From positions 54,541-118,540 of the forward strand of contig JANQEO010000275.1 of assembly GCA_028278325.1 (NCBI GenBank): DNA of 64,000 nt, in the 5' to 3' direction. The DNA is from Candidatus Binatia bacterium (lineage in GTDB: Bacteria > Desulfobacterota > Binatia > UBA1149 > JAJCZL01). Of the stretch, positions 28,477 through 37,925 are shown in pieces (positions within the stretch are counted from its first letter, which is position 1; each line of letters begins with the position of its first letter). The notes below the pieces were generated by a model. It had not been told where the DNA came from and made no database searches. It saw nothing but the letters and a program-made list of their open reading frames with translations. The position numbers and the translations under genes were made by a program.

Positions 28477-29364
28477 GTGCCCGAGAGCAAAGACCAGAAG
28501 CGCGTTTTCATTCTCGGCGGCGGAGCGGCTCTCGGCGCTCACCAAGTGGGCGTGCTCAAGTACCTCGAAGAGATCTCGATCAAGCCCGACGCTTTGATCT
28601 GCAGCTCCATCGGGGTGATCAACGGATGCGTCTACGGCTCGGGCGGGATCCCGGCCCTCGAAGAAGGCTGGGCCCACTTCCGCTCCCTTGCCAAGGTCGT
28701 AAACCCCACGACCACAGACAACCCGATCACGGGCCTTTCCCTGTTCTCCATAGAAAAGGTCGCCGCGAGCCTCGAGGAGTTCATGGATTTTCCAAAGCTG
28801 CTCGAGAGCCGTCTGGATCTCGAGTTCATCCTCCTCAATCTGTCGCGAGGACGGGGCGAGATGTGGTCGCACGCGATGTGTAACAGCTGGCAGGAGCTGC
28901 GCACCGTGACACGGGCCGGCTACTCCATTCCGCCGGTGTTCCCGCCCATAGAGATACGGGGCGAGTATTACATCGACGGCGGCCTTGCTTGGAACATCCC
29001 CCTGGAGCACGCCCTGGAGATCAACGCCACCGAGATCTTCGTGCTCGCCCCCATCTCGAGCCAGCTTCCCTATCACGCCAACTTCAAGAACATGCTCGAC
29101 TACCTGGGACGCCTGGCCGACGTCCTCTGGCGCACCATCGGCAACATGGGACACTTGTATGCGCGCATAGAGGACGGATGCTTCCATGGCGTACCGGTGA
29201 CTATCATCGAGCCCGGCGAGGAGATGAGCGGCCTTAGCGTCATGGGATTGCTCAACTCCTATCCGGAGAAGTCCAAGCGCATGATCGCTTCCGGATATCG
29301 TGACGCCAAGCGCGCCATGGAGAGGCCGGTCGAAACCAAGCGCACTCACCAGGCCGGCGCCTGA
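28477..29364 (+). CDS. patatin-like phospholipase
   Basis: 295 residues from GTG 28477. The oxyanion loop GGGAALGAHQ is at residues 14-23. The nucleophile strand-turn-helix reads ICSSIGVING, so Ser44 is the likely nucleophile with the first Gly of GxSxG replaced by Cys. The catalytic Asp is in the YIDGGLAWN (DGG) motif. Cytosolic or peripheral, with no signal peptide. It would release fatty acids from phospholipids, complementing the acyltransferase upstream. Confidence 0.85.
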   Translation: MPESKDQKRVFILGGGAALGAHQVGVLKYLEEISIKPDALICSSIGVINGCVYGSGGIPALEEGWAHFRSLAKVVNPTTTDNPITGLSLFSIEKVAASLEEFMDFPKLLESRLDLEFILLNLSRGRGEMWSHAMCNSWQELRTVTRAGYSIPPVFPPIEIRGEYYIDGGLAWNIPLEHALEINATEIFVLAPISSQLPYHANFKNMLDYLGRLADVLWRTIGNMGHLYARIEDGCFHGVPVTIIEPGEEMSGLSVMGLLNSYPEKSKRMIASGYRDAKRAMERPVETKRTHQAGA

Positions 29365-29507
29365 CCTTTCACCCACCCTTTCGCGCCGCATACCTGCAAC
29401 TGCGTAGAGCAGGGCTTGCATCCCGGCCATGCCGTCCCGACCGCTCGACGAGAGTTTTTCCTTTTCACGGCGAAGGCTTAGGCCGCGCCGGAGGCTCACT
29501 CGGTGGC

Positions 29508-30668
29508 ATGCTATTCGCAGACTACAAAGCGGGGCAGAAGATGTTCGTGCGCTCGAATTACAAGGAACGCGACTACAGGTCGGGCGGCTTCATGATCGAG
29601 CCGGTGGGCGCACGCGACGTTCTCAGCCCCGACAGCCTCGACCACGACACCCAGACGCGCGATGCGGCCATGTCCGCCTATCATCAACGTCCCGGTCAGC
29701 CGGTGTTGTATGACGAGTACTTCACCGGTCTCGAGGAAGTGCTGGCGACCTTGGGAGCCACTCCCATAGGACGAGCCTTCGACGCCGTCGAGGCCTTGGC
29801 CTTGGTGCCGACGAAGAGGGTCAGCACGGAACTGAAATCGAGCGCCGCTATCACCGCCGCCCGCCTCTACGCGGCGGAAAGCATGGCCTTCAGAACGGCC
29901 GGCCTGGTCCTCGAGCTACTTGGCGAAGCCGACGTCCAAACCGCCGTTTCCGAATACCCGGTCGAATACGCTGCGGTGAAGCGCTACGCCTTCGAGGATG
30001 TATCAAACGCGGCCGATGATCTCGTCGAAGATCTCCGTGGCGTCAATCCGTACACGCGGGTGGTCCTGCGCGACACCCAACCCTTCATGTCAGTCGACCG
30101 CCTGTCGCTGGCCCAGCAGGTCCTGGAGCATTGCCTGCAGACCCGCCTCGACTATCCGGTCGTGGGCGTAGACACCTTCCCGGTCCTGGTAGGGCGCATC
30201 GCCGCGCGCAGCGAGGAAAGCACGGCACCTCCGGATTGGATCATGGGGCACGAGCAGGTGGTGGCCGAATCCGCCAAGGTTCTCGCGTCGCAGCTGCTCG
30301 CCCTGGTAGAAGACGCCGCCGAAGAAGCCCGCAACATCGACGCCGGCTTCCTGAGCCAGTTTTTCGATTTCGCCATCCAGCTCTACGCGCTCGACAGCGC
30401 GGTGACGAGAACCGTGCAACTGCTCAATCGCCGCGGCATCGAAAAGGCCAAGATCCATTGCGATCTCACCTCGTTGCTGGTCACGCATACGGTCACGCGC
30501 CTACGTGTCGCCGGCAAACAGCTGTTGAAGCGTGTCGCGCCTTCGGCGACGGGTTCCGACCTCTTCGGCGACATGACCACATCCGAGTTCCTCGACGTGG
30601 AGCGGGCCAACGATCGCGTGTTCACCCACTTCGTCGAGACGAGCTGGGACGCCGACTCACCTGAATGA
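29508..30668 (+). CDS. uncharacterised protein, probably derived from the acyl-CoA dehydrogenase family
   Basis: 386 residues, not recognised as a normal enzyme. Parts resemble long-chain acyl-CoA dehydrogenases. GGFMIEP plus a DVLSPDSL stretch is like their N-terminus, and SAAITAARLYAAESMAFRT and EYAAVKRYAFEDVSNAADD are like the C-terminal helical domain. The central beta domain and the QxxGGxGY flavin/substrate motif are missing. The remaining C-terminal ~200 residues are helical and of unknown origin. It could be a non-catalytic partner or a remnant that has been kept. It stands alone after the lipid module, preceded by a 143-bp gap without obvious signals. Confidence 0.5.
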   Translation: MLFADYKAGQKMFVRSNYKERDYRSGGFMIEPVGARDVLSPDSLDHDTQTRDAAMSAYHQRPGQPVLYDEYFTGLEEVLATLGATPIGRAFDAVEALALVPTKRVSTELKSSAAITAARLYAAESMAFRTAGLVLELLGEADVQTAVSEYPVEYAAVKRYAFEDVSNAADDLVEDLRGVNPYTRVVLRDTQPFMSVDRLSLAQQVLEHCLQTRLDYPVVGVDTFPVLVGRIAARSEESTAPPDWIMGHEQVVAESAKVLASQLLALVEDAAEEARNIDAGFLSQFFDFAIQLYALDSAVTRTVQLLNRRGIEKAKIHCDLTSLLVTHTVTRLRVAGKQLLKRVAPSATGSDLFGDMTTSEFLDVERANDRVFTHFVETSWDADSPE

Positions 30669-30745
30669 GCCGGACGCCGCCCCTCGAGCCGCAGATTCTC
30701 TAGACGGCCTTGTGTCGACTCTCGTTCGCCCGCTAGCATGCCGCT

Positions 30746-31843
30746 ATGGATCCGGGGTTAGCAGGCCGGCGTATGCTTAGCGCGCCGAGGCTATTAATGG
30801 CGCGGGCATGGCTGATCGCATGCCTGCTTTTCGGGACTTCGGCCGCTCACGCGCACCTGGGTGACCTGAGCTACTCGGAGATCCAAGCCAGCGGGCGGCA
30901 TATCTCTTACACGATCAAGTTCGCAGCCCATCTGATCCCGGGAGGAAAGGAAGGCGACCGTCTCGACCGCCGGGACATCATCACCAAGGAGCCCGAGATC
31001 CGCGCCTGGCTCTTCGAGTCGATAACCGTAGCGGCCGGCTCACAACTCTGCCGTCCGCAGATAGACGACATCATAGGCCCGGACGGCAACGACGATCTGA
31101 CCGTCGTACTCGGCTATGAGTGCGCCGAGTACGTTCCCCCTTTGCACGTCGAGTTTCACCCCTTCGACGCAACCATTCCCCAGTACCGCAACATCGTCAC
31201 CATCGCCCTGGACGAGCAACGCGTGAGCTACGTGTTCTCGGCCGGCGACTCGCGGTTGAGCGTCGGGGAATCGGCGGCACACAGCGACGGCGGACAGTTC
31301 GGGAGTTTCTTCGTACTGGGCGTGTCACACATCCTCGAAGGCTATGACCATCTTCTGTTCTTGCTGGCGGTGCTGCTGGTCGGTGGGAGTATCGCCCGGC
31401 TGGCGGGAATCGTTACCGCGTTCACGGTCGCGCACAGCATAACCCTGGCACTCGCGTCTCTCGGGGTCTTCACGCTTCCTCCCCGGCCCGTCGAGGCGAT
31501 GATAGCCGCAAGCATCATCTACGTAGCCGCCGAAAACGTCCTTCGCGACCGTGCCGACCACCGTTGGCTGATCACCTTCGTGTTCGGGCTGGTACACGGG
31601 TTCGGCTTTGCCGGAGTACTCTCTGAAGCCGGCCTCGTAGAGGGCCAAGTGCTCGTGCCCCTGCTGGGCTTCAACCTCGGCGTGGAGAGCGGACAACTGC
31701 TGGTAGTCCTTGTCGCCGTGCCCGTTCTTCGCGTGCTCATGAAGCGGCTCGGCGAGCGGCGCGTGCGTTCGACCTTGTCCTGGCTGGTCATGGGCGCGGG
31801 TGCCGTCTGGCTGGTCGAGCGCGCCATTGCACCGCTGTTGTGA
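30746..31843 (+). CDS. HupE/UreJ-family membrane protein
   Basis: 365 residues. Signal sequence LIACLLFGTSAAHA, then a periplasmic beta-rich domain of about 150 residues. A membrane domain of six or seven helices follows, beginning with the family signature GVSHILEGYDHLLFL and containing HSITLALASLGVF and FGLVHGFGFAGVL. HupE/UreJ proteins are associated with metal (nickel) uptake for hydrogenase or urease, but no such genes are here, so the transported species is open. The start could be any of three Met codons in the first 20 residues. Confidence 0.8.
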   Translation: MDPGLAGRRMLSAPRLLMARAWLIACLLFGTSAAHAHLGDLSYSEIQASGRHISYTIKFAAHLIPGGKEGDRLDRRDIITKEPEIRAWLFESITVAAGSQLCRPQIDDIIGPDGNDDLTVVLGYECAEYVPPLHVEFHPFDATIPQYRNIVTIALDEQRVSYVFSAGDSRLSVGESAAHSDGGQFGSFFVLGVSHILEGYDHLLFLLAVLLVGGSIARLAGIVTAFTVAHSITLALASLGVFTLPPRPVEAMIAASIIYVAAENVLRDRADHRWLITFVFGLVHGFGFAGVLSEAGLVEGQVLVPLLGFNLGVESGQLLVVLVAVPVLRVLMKRLGERRVRSTLSWLVMGAGAVWLVERAIAPLL

Positions 31844-31892
31844 GCATCCCGACGGGGGTCTAGGATGGCCGGCCGCCATCGGAGGTAAGCAA

Positions 31893-33533
31893 GTGGCCAC
31901 ACACGAAGTCGTAAATCAGGCCTCACCGCTGGTCGACTACAACCTCTACGAGTCCGACAACGCTCTGCGCGAAGCGCTTCACCGCGAGTCCGCAGCCTGG
32001 GCCGAGCCTTCGGTGTCGGATTTCGGCGCCTGTCTGGGTCGCGACGAGACCATCGAATGGGGACGCCTCGCCAACGTCCATACGCCGCAGCTGCGTACTC
32101 ATGATGCTTACGGCCATCGCATCGACGAGGTCGAGTTCCACCCGGCCTGGCACAACGTGATGCGGCTGGCGCTCGCCCACGAAACCCACAATTTGCCGTG
32201 GCGCGGCAACAAGCGTGGCGCCAATGTGGCTCGGTCGGCCAAGCACTACATGCTCTCTCAGATCGAGTCCGGGTCCTGCTGTCCCATCACCATGACCTTC
32301 GCCTGCGTACCGCCGCTTCGCCAGCAGCCCGAGGTGATGGCCGAGTGGGAAAGACCTCTGCTCGGAACGAGTTACGACCCGCGCATGGTGCCCGCCGAAC
32401 AGAAGGCGGCCGTGCTCATCGGCATGGCCATGACCGAGAAGCAAGGCGGAAGCGATGTCCGCTCGAATACCACACGTGCGTCGGCGATCGACTCGGGCGG
32501 GCCCGGCGCCGCCTACGAGTTGACGGGACACAAATGGTTCTGCTCGGCGCCGATGTGCGATGCTTTTCTCACCCTCGCCCATACCGAGGCGGGGCTGTCG
32601 TGCTTTCTCGTACCGCGCTGGAAGCCCGACGGAACACGCAATCCTTTTCGCATCCAACGGCTCAAGGACAAGCTCGGCAACCGCTCCAATGCGTCGGCCG
32701 AAATCGAGTACCAGGGCACCTTCGCGCGCATGATCGGTGAAGAAGGCCGCGGCGTGCGCACCATCATAGACATGGTGCAGCACACCCGGCTGGACTGCGT
32801 CAGCGGCAGCGCCGGCCTGATGCGGCAGGCCACGGCCCAGGCCGTCAATCACTCCTACTACCGTGCCGCCTTCGGCCGGCGGCTGCTCGAGCAGCCGCTG
32901 ATGCAGAACGTGTTGGCGGACTTGTGCCTGGAGACGGAGGCGGCGGTGGCAACCTTCTCACGCCTGGCGCGTGCCTTCGACGACTCACACGGTGACGAAC
33001 AGCAACGCGCATTCGCCCGCCTCGCGACCGCCGTGGCCAAGTACTGGGTGTGCAAGCGTACGCCGCAGGTAACCTACGAAGCCATGGAGTGCCTGGGCGG
33101 CAACGGCTACGTGGAGGAGTCGATCATGCCGCGCCTCTACCGCGAAGCCCCGGTCAACGCGATCTGGGAAGGTTCGGGCAACGTGATCTGCCTCGACGTC
33201 ATGAGAGCGATGGCGCGTGAGCCGGAATGTGTCCCCGCGTTTCTCGACGAGGTCGACACCGCCCACGGCGGCAACCGTCACCTCGACTCCCTTTGCACGG
33301 ACCTCCGCGACGAGCTGGGCCGCGCTCCGGATGAAACGCAGACGCGAAGGCTCGTCGAGCGCATGGCCGTGTGCCTTCAGGCCTCGTTGTTGGTTCGTCA
33401 TGCGCCTGGGCCCGTGGCCGACGCGTACTGCGCAACCCGTATCGGAGAAACACGCAGCCTCGCCCTCGGCACTCTCCCCTCCGGGTTGCCGTTGTCCGAC
33501 ATCATCGAGCGCTCGTCGCCGCTGCGTCACTGA
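31893..33533 (+). CDS. acyl-CoA dehydrogenase, AidB type
   Basis: 546 residues from GTG 31893, preceded by GGAGGT at 31881. The length and the TEKQGGSDVRSNTT, KWFCSAP and ECLGGNGYVEES blocks are those of AidB, a flavoprotein of the isovaleryl-CoA dehydrogenase-like group also induced by alkylation stress in E. coli. The C-terminal extension typical of AidB is present. Here it lies upstream of a HAD protein and methylcrotonyl-CoA-type carboxylase genes, so a role in branched-chain acyl-CoA breakdown is as plausible as DNA protection. Confidence 0.88.
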   Translation: MATHEVVNQASPLVDYNLYESDNALREALHRESAAWAEPSVSDFGACLGRDETIEWGRLANVHTPQLRTHDAYGHRIDEVEFHPAWHNVMRLALAHETHNLPWRGNKRGANVARSAKHYMLSQIESGSCCPITMTFACVPPLRQQPEVMAEWERPLLGTSYDPRMVPAEQKAAVLIGMAMTEKQGGSDVRSNTTRASAIDSGGPGAAYELTGHKWFCSAPMCDAFLTLAHTEAGLSCFLVPRWKPDGTRNPFRIQRLKDKLGNRSNASAEIEYQGTFARMIGEEGRGVRTIIDMVQHTRLDCVSGSAGLMRQATAQAVNHSYYRAAFGRRLLEQPLMQNVLADLCLETEAAVATFSRLARAFDDSHGDEQQRAFARLATAVAKYWVCKRTPQVTYEAMECLGGNGYVEESIMPRLYREAPVNAIWEGSGNVICLDVMRAMAREPECVPAFLDEVDTAHGGNRHLDSLCTDLRDELGRAPDETQTRRLVERMAVCLQASLLVRHAPGPVADAYCATRIGETRSLALGTLPSGLPLSDIIERSSPLRH

Positions 33534-33579
33534 GCCGGCCGGCATCGGTCAGGGAGGCTGGCAAGACTGCCGGTTTTCT

Positions 33580-34269
33580 GTGAGTATCGCCGGAATGCCC
33601 GCTCGCGAGCACCCACCCATCGACGCCTCACGCGTGCAGGCCGCCGTCTTCGACATGGGCGGGGTTCTGCTCGAGGGCGGCCCCAGTGACGTTGCCGCTT
33701 TCGGGGCCAGAGTGGGACTCGACGGCGCAGCCTGGGAAGAGCTTCGACTCGCCATCTTCGGCAACGCCGGCCCCTGGTCCGCGCTGGAGCGCGGCGAGAT
33801 CTCCCTGGAAAGCTTCATCGCCCATCTGGCCGACGAGATAAGCAAGGCCGGCGGATCGGTGGATCTCGAACTGGCCTCCCAATTCATGGGAGACCGCACT
33901 CCCATGTCGCAGCGTGAAAGGGTCAGAGACGAGCTGGTCGAATGGGTGGGGAAGGTGAAAGGCGTCGTCACGACCGCCCTACTGACCAACAACGTGGTCG
34001 AGTGGAGAAGCGGTTGGAACGAGATTCTGGATATCGAGGGGCTCTTCGACGTGATCGTGGATTCCAGTGCGGTCGGCGCAAGAAAGCCGGAACCGGAGAT
34101 CTATGAAATCACTAGGGAGAAACTCGGTGTGGAACACGCCGACATCTTCTTCGTCGATGACATCGGCCAGAATCTCAAGGCAGCCAAGCAGTTGGGTTGG
34201 CAGACTCTGCTGTTCCGCCGCAGCGAGGATTTGATATCGATTCTCGAGGAGATCTGCGCCGCCAAATAG
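33580..34269 (+). CDS. HAD-family hydrolase (epoxide hydrolase N-terminal/ACAD10-like type)
   Basis: About 229 residues from GTG 33580; ATG 33595 is also possible. HAD motif I is VFDMGGVL with nucleophile Asp25 and Gly instead of the usual second Asp. Motif II is LLTNN, motif III is the Lys in [10 protein letters not shown], and motif IV is FFVDDIGQN. The DMGGVL form is shared with the HAD domains of soluble epoxide hydrolase and ACAD10, both linked to lipid metabolism. That fits its position between an acyl-CoA dehydrogenase and an acyl-CoA carboxylase. Substrate unknown. Confidence 0.82.
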   Translation: MSIAGMPAREHPPIDASRVQAAVFDMGGVLLEGGPSDVAAFGARVGLDGAAWEELRLAIFGNAGPWSALERGEISLESFIAHLADEISKAGGSVDLELASQFMGDRTPMSQRERVRDELVEWVGKVKGVVTTALLTNNVVEWRSGWNEILDIEGLFDVIVDSSAVGARKPEPEIYEITREKLGVEHADIFFVDDIGQNLKAAKQLGWQTLLFRRSEDLISILEEICAAK

Positions 34270-34291
34270 ACGTGGCGACCATCACGAGCAT

Positions 34292-35899
34292 ATGAGAAGG
34301 ATCGTCAGCCAGATCAAGCCTTCCGATCCCGAGTTCAAAGCCAACGAGCAGCGCATGAGGACCTTGGCCGGCGAGCTCCAGGACAAGCTCGAGGCCGCCA
34401 GAACCGGAGGGCCGGACAAGGCTAGGGAACTGCACGTCAGCCGAGGAAAACTGCTGGCCAGGGACAGGATCGACGCCCTCGTCGACAAGAATACGCCGTT
34501 CCTCGAGCTTTCGGCTCTGGCCGCCGACGGCCTCTACGACGACGAGGCCCCCAGTGCCGGCATCGTCACCGGTATCGGCTGTATCCAGGGCAGACGCGCC
34601 GTCATCATCGCCAACGACGCAACCGTCAAAGGCGGCACCTACTTCCCCCTCACGGTCAAGAAACATCTGCGTGCCCAAGAGATCGCGATGGAAAACGAAC
34701 TTCCCTGCGTCTACCTGGTCGACTCGGGCGGCGCTTTCCTGCCGATGCAGGACGAAGTGTTTCCCGATCGCGAACACTTCGGGAGGATCTTCTACAACCA
34801 GGCGAACATGTCGGCGGCCGACATACCGCAGGTAGCCGTGGTCATGGGATCGTGCACGGCAGGTGGAGCCTACGTGCCCGCCATGTGCGACGAGACCGTC
34901 ATCGTCGCCAATCAGGGAACGATATTTCTGGGCGGACCCCCACTGGTGAAAGCCGCCACCGGCGAAGAGGTCACGGCCGAAGAGCTGGGAGGCGGAGAAG
35001 TCCACACCTCGAAGTCGGGAGTGTCGGATCACCTCGCGAGCGACGACAAGGACGCCATTCGCATCGCCCGACAAATCTTCGAAAACCTGCCGGCCTCACC
35101 ACCACCCACTCTTCCGATCGACGAACCCGAGGATCCCTACTACGACCCCGAAGAGATCTACGGAATCGTGCCGGCCGACAATCGCACGCCCTACGACGTG
35201 CGCGAGGTCATCGCCCGCCTCGTCGACGGCAGCCGCATGGCCGAGTTCAAATCCCGCTACGCTACGACGATAGTCACCGGATTCGCACGCATTCACGGCG
35301 TACCCGTCGGCATAGTGGCAAACAACGGCGTGTTGTTCTCCGAATCCGCGCTCAAGGCGACGCACTTCATCGAGCTTTGCTCGCAGCGCCGTATCCCCCT
35401 GATATTTCTGCAGAACATCACCGGCTTCATGGTCGGGCGCGACTACGAGGCCGGCGGCATTGCCAAGGACGGGGCCAAGATGGTCACCGCGGTCGCCAAC
35501 AGCCGGGTGCCCAAGTTCACCGTCATGATCGGCGCCTCCAACGGAGCCGGCAATTACGGCATGTGCGGTCGCGCGTACAGCCCACGCCTCCTGTTCATGT
35601 GGCCGAACTCGCGGATATCGGTGATGGGCGGCGAACAGGCGGCATCCGTTCTTCTGACGGTGAAAGAGGCGCAGCTGGCCAAGCAAGGCGGCACAATGTC
35701 CGAGGCAGAGATAGAAGCTTTCAAACGTCCCACACTGGATAAATACGAGCGGGAAGGCAGCCCCTACTACAGCACTGCCCGGCTATGGGACGACGGCGTG
35801 ATCGATCCCCTCGACACACGCAGCGTGCTGGCACTCAGTCTCCACGCATCCTTCAACAAAGCAGCGGAGCCCACGCGCTTCGGCGTGTTCAGAATGTAA
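34292..35899 (+). CDS. mccB: acyl-CoA carboxylase carboxyltransferase subunit, methylcrotonyl-CoA type
   Basis: 535 residues, the length of MCC beta. Crotonase-fold carboxyltransferase with [45 protein letters not shown] and [11 protein letters not shown], which are specific to the methylcrotonyl-CoA branch rather than the propionyl-CoA branch. It transfers CO2 from biotin to 3-methylcrotonyl-CoA in leucine or isovalerate breakdown. Followed 2 bp later by the biotin carboxylase gene. Confidence 0.9.
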   Translation: MRRIVSQIKPSDPEFKANEQRMRTLAGELQDKLEAARTGGPDKARELHVSRGKLLARDRIDALVDKNTPFLELSALAADGLYDDEAPSAGIVTGIGCIQGRRAVIIANDATVKGGTYFPLTVKKHLRAQEIAMENELPCVYLVDSGGAFLPMQDEVFPDREHFGRIFYNQANMSAADIPQVAVVMGSCTAGGAYVPAMCDETVIVANQGTIFLGGPPLVKAATGEEVTAEELGGGEVHTSKSGVSDHLASDDKDAIRIARQIFENLPASPPPTLPIDEPEDPYYDPEEIYGIVPADNRTPYDVREVIARLVDGSRMAEFKSRYATTIVTGFARIHGVPVGIVANNGVLFSESALKATHFIELCSQRRIPLIFLQNITGFMVGRDYEAGGIAKDGAKMVTAVANSRVPKFTVMIGASNGAGNYGMCGRAYSPRLLFMWPNSRISVMGGEQAASVLLTVKEAQLAKQGGTMSEAEIEAFKRPTLDKYEREGSPYYSTARLWDDGVIDPLDTRSVLALSLHASFNKAAEPTRFGVFRM

Positions 35900-35901
35900 C
35901 G

Positions 35902-37431
35902 ATGGGCGGCACGCGGCCCATTCAACGCCTGCTCGTCGCCAATCGGTCCGAGATCGCCTGCCGGATAATCCGCACGGCGCGCGCCATGGGGATCGAAACC
36001 GTCGCGGTGTACTCCGATGCCGACCGCCTCGCCGAGCACGTTCATCTTGCCGACCATGCCGTGGCCCTCGGTGGGCTCGACGCATCCGAAAGCTACCTGG
36101 ACGTCGACAAGCTGCTCGCTGCGGCCGCCTCGACGACGGCCGACGCCGTCCACCCCGGCTACGGCTTCCTGGCCGAGAACGCCGCGTTCGCAAAGCGTGT
36201 AGGCGATGCCGGGCTCACCTTCATCGGCCCCTCCTCTGAATGCATCGAGGTCATGGGCGACAAGATCCGCTCCAGGAAGCTGGCGTTCGATGCGAAGGTG
36301 CCGGTAATCCCGGCCGAGACCATCGATGGGAACGGCAAGAGCGCCAAAGCGGCCGACAAGCTCGGCTATCCCGTCCTGATCAAAGCGGCGGCGGGCGGTG
36401 GCGGAAAAGGAATGCGCATAGTCGCATCGGCCGAAGAGCTCGCGTCGTCGATAGCATCGGCGACGCGAGAGGCGGAATCGGCGTTCGCCGACGGCCGTGT
36501 CTACCTGGAGAAGTTCATAGAGAGGCCCCGCCACGTCGAAGTTCAGGTGTTCGGCGACTCGACGGGCAGGGTCGTGCATCTGGGCGACAGGGAATGCTCC
36601 ATACAGCGACGCCATCAAAAAATCATCGAAGAGTCCCCCTGCTGCAGTGTCACTGAATCCGTTCGCGGCCGCATGCACGAGGCCGCCGTCGAACTGGCGA
36701 GCGCACTCGGTTACGTCGGCGCCGGCACTGTGGAATTCATCGTCGATCCTGAGGAAAACTTTTACTTCCTGGAGATGAACACCCGCCTTCAGGTGGAGCA
36801 CGCGGTAACGGAGATGGTGACCTCCACCGATCTCGTGAAGTGGCAGATCGATGTCGCGGCAGGAGAAGCTCTACCCGATCCGCTCCCGTCGCCGCGAGGC
36901 CATTCGATCGAGTGCCGTATCTATGCAGAAGACCCGGCCAACGACTTCCTGCCCACAAGCGGCGCGGTGGTCAAGGTCGAGCACCCGGTGGGACCGGGGA
37001 TACGTGTCGACAGCGCTCTGCGTGACGGCCTCGAGATACCGGTCCAGTACGATCCCATGCTCGCCAAGATCGTCTCGTGGGGACCCGACCGGCCGATGGC
37101 GCTGGCTCGGATGGTATCGGCGCTGGCCGAGTTCTCATTGATCGGCATCACCACGAACCTTCCCTTTCTCATCGACGTGCTCGAACACGAAAGCTTCGGG
37201 CGCGGTGACGTGTCCACACTGACCGTCGCGGAACACTTCGGCGGCTGGGAGCCTGACGACGCCCGGGCCGGCCGCATCGCCGCCATAGCGGCGGCCATCC
37301 TCTTCGACCGTGGCCGAGGCGCCGGGACCCCGAGAGCGGTCGGCGGCGGACAAACCGTGAGCGACAGCGCGTACGACCCCTGGTCACGACTCGGCGCTTG
37401 GCGGCTGGGACGAAAGGACGGGGAAGAATGA
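35902..37431 (+). CDS. biotin carboxylase subunit of the acyl-CoA carboxylase
   Basis: 509 residues from ATG 35902. ATP-grasp biotin carboxylase: LVANRSEIACRI at the N-terminus, HPGYGFLAEN, the glycine-rich KAAAGGGGKGMR lid, and the EMNTRLQVEHAVTE active-site block. It stops after the biotin-carboxylase C-domain. The biotin-carrier part that is normally fused in MCC alpha is a separate gene that overlaps by ATGA. The split falls exactly at the domain boundary. Confidence 0.92.
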   Translation: MGGTRPIQRLLVANRSEIACRIIRTARAMGIETVAVYSDADRLAEHVHLADHAVALGGLDASESYLDVDKLLAAAASTTADAVHPGYGFLAENAAFAKRVGDAGLTFIGPSSECIEVMGDKIRSRKLAFDAKVPVIPAETIDGNGKSAKAADKLGYPVLIKAAAGGGGKGMRIVASAEELASSIASATREAESAFADGRVYLEKFIERPRHVEVQVFGDSTGRVVHLGDRECSIQRRHQKIIEESPCCSVTESVRGRMHEAAVELASALGYVGAGTVEFIVDPEENFYFLEMNTRLQVEHAVTEMVTSTDLVKWQIDVAAGEALPDPLPSPRGHSIECRIYAEDPANDFLPTSGAVVKVEHPVGPGIRVDSALRDGLEIPVQYDPMLAKIVSWGPDRPMALARMVSALAEFSLIGITTNLPFLIDVLEHESFGRGDVSTLTVAEHFGGWEPDDARAGRIAAIAAAILFDRGRGAGTPRAVGGGQTVSDSAYDPWSRLGAWRLGRKDGEE

Positions 37432-37925
37432 CCGGCACTTACAAGATCAACGGCCGGCCCGTGTCTCTCGCCGTGACCCAACAAGGCGACGGCCTCGTCG
37501 TTGCCGTGGACGGCGAGGAAATCGCGATAGAAGGCTTCGACATTGCGGACGGACATCTGACCTTCCGGACGGGCGGGCGCACTGAGAGAGCCGTGTACGC
37601 GGCGCTTCACGGACATTTGCACGTAGCGGTGGGCGGCCGTTGCTTCGAATTCAGCCCCGAAGAGGACGCCGACGATGCCGACGGCGGCATCGGGCACTTC
37701 TCGCCGGAAGTCTCCTCACCGATGCCGGGAAAGGTGCTCGACGTACTGGTCTCTGTCGGCGATACCGTAGAGGCCGGCACACCCGTCGTGCTGATGGAGG
37801 CGATGAAGATGGAAACCACCGTCAAAGCGACGGCCGATGCACGAGTGGTCGAGGTCCGCGTCGAGGCCGGCGCCATGGTGACGCCCGGCCAGGTTCTACT
37901 GGTCCTCGAGAAGCTAGACGCCTAA
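37428..37925 (+). CDS. biotin carboxyl carrier subunit of the acyl-CoA carboxylase
   Basis: 165 residues. The first ~90 residues are a beta-rich segment resembling the linker (BT) domain of MCC/PCC alpha subunits. The last 75 residues are a biotinyl domain with the acceptor Lys in EAMKMETT. It is probably the detached C-terminal part of MCC alpha, translated from the ATGA overlap with the carboxylase gene. Its 3' end overlaps the convergent formyltransferase gene by 12 bp. Confidence 0.88.
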   Translation: MTGTYKINGRPVSLAVTQQGDGLVVAVDGEEIAIEGFDIADGHLTFRTGGRTERAVYAALHGHLHVAVGGRCFEFSPEEDADDADGGIGHFSPEVSSPMPGKVLDVLVSVGDTVEAGTPVVLMEAMKMETTVKATADARVVEVRVEAGAMVTPGQVLLVLEKLDA

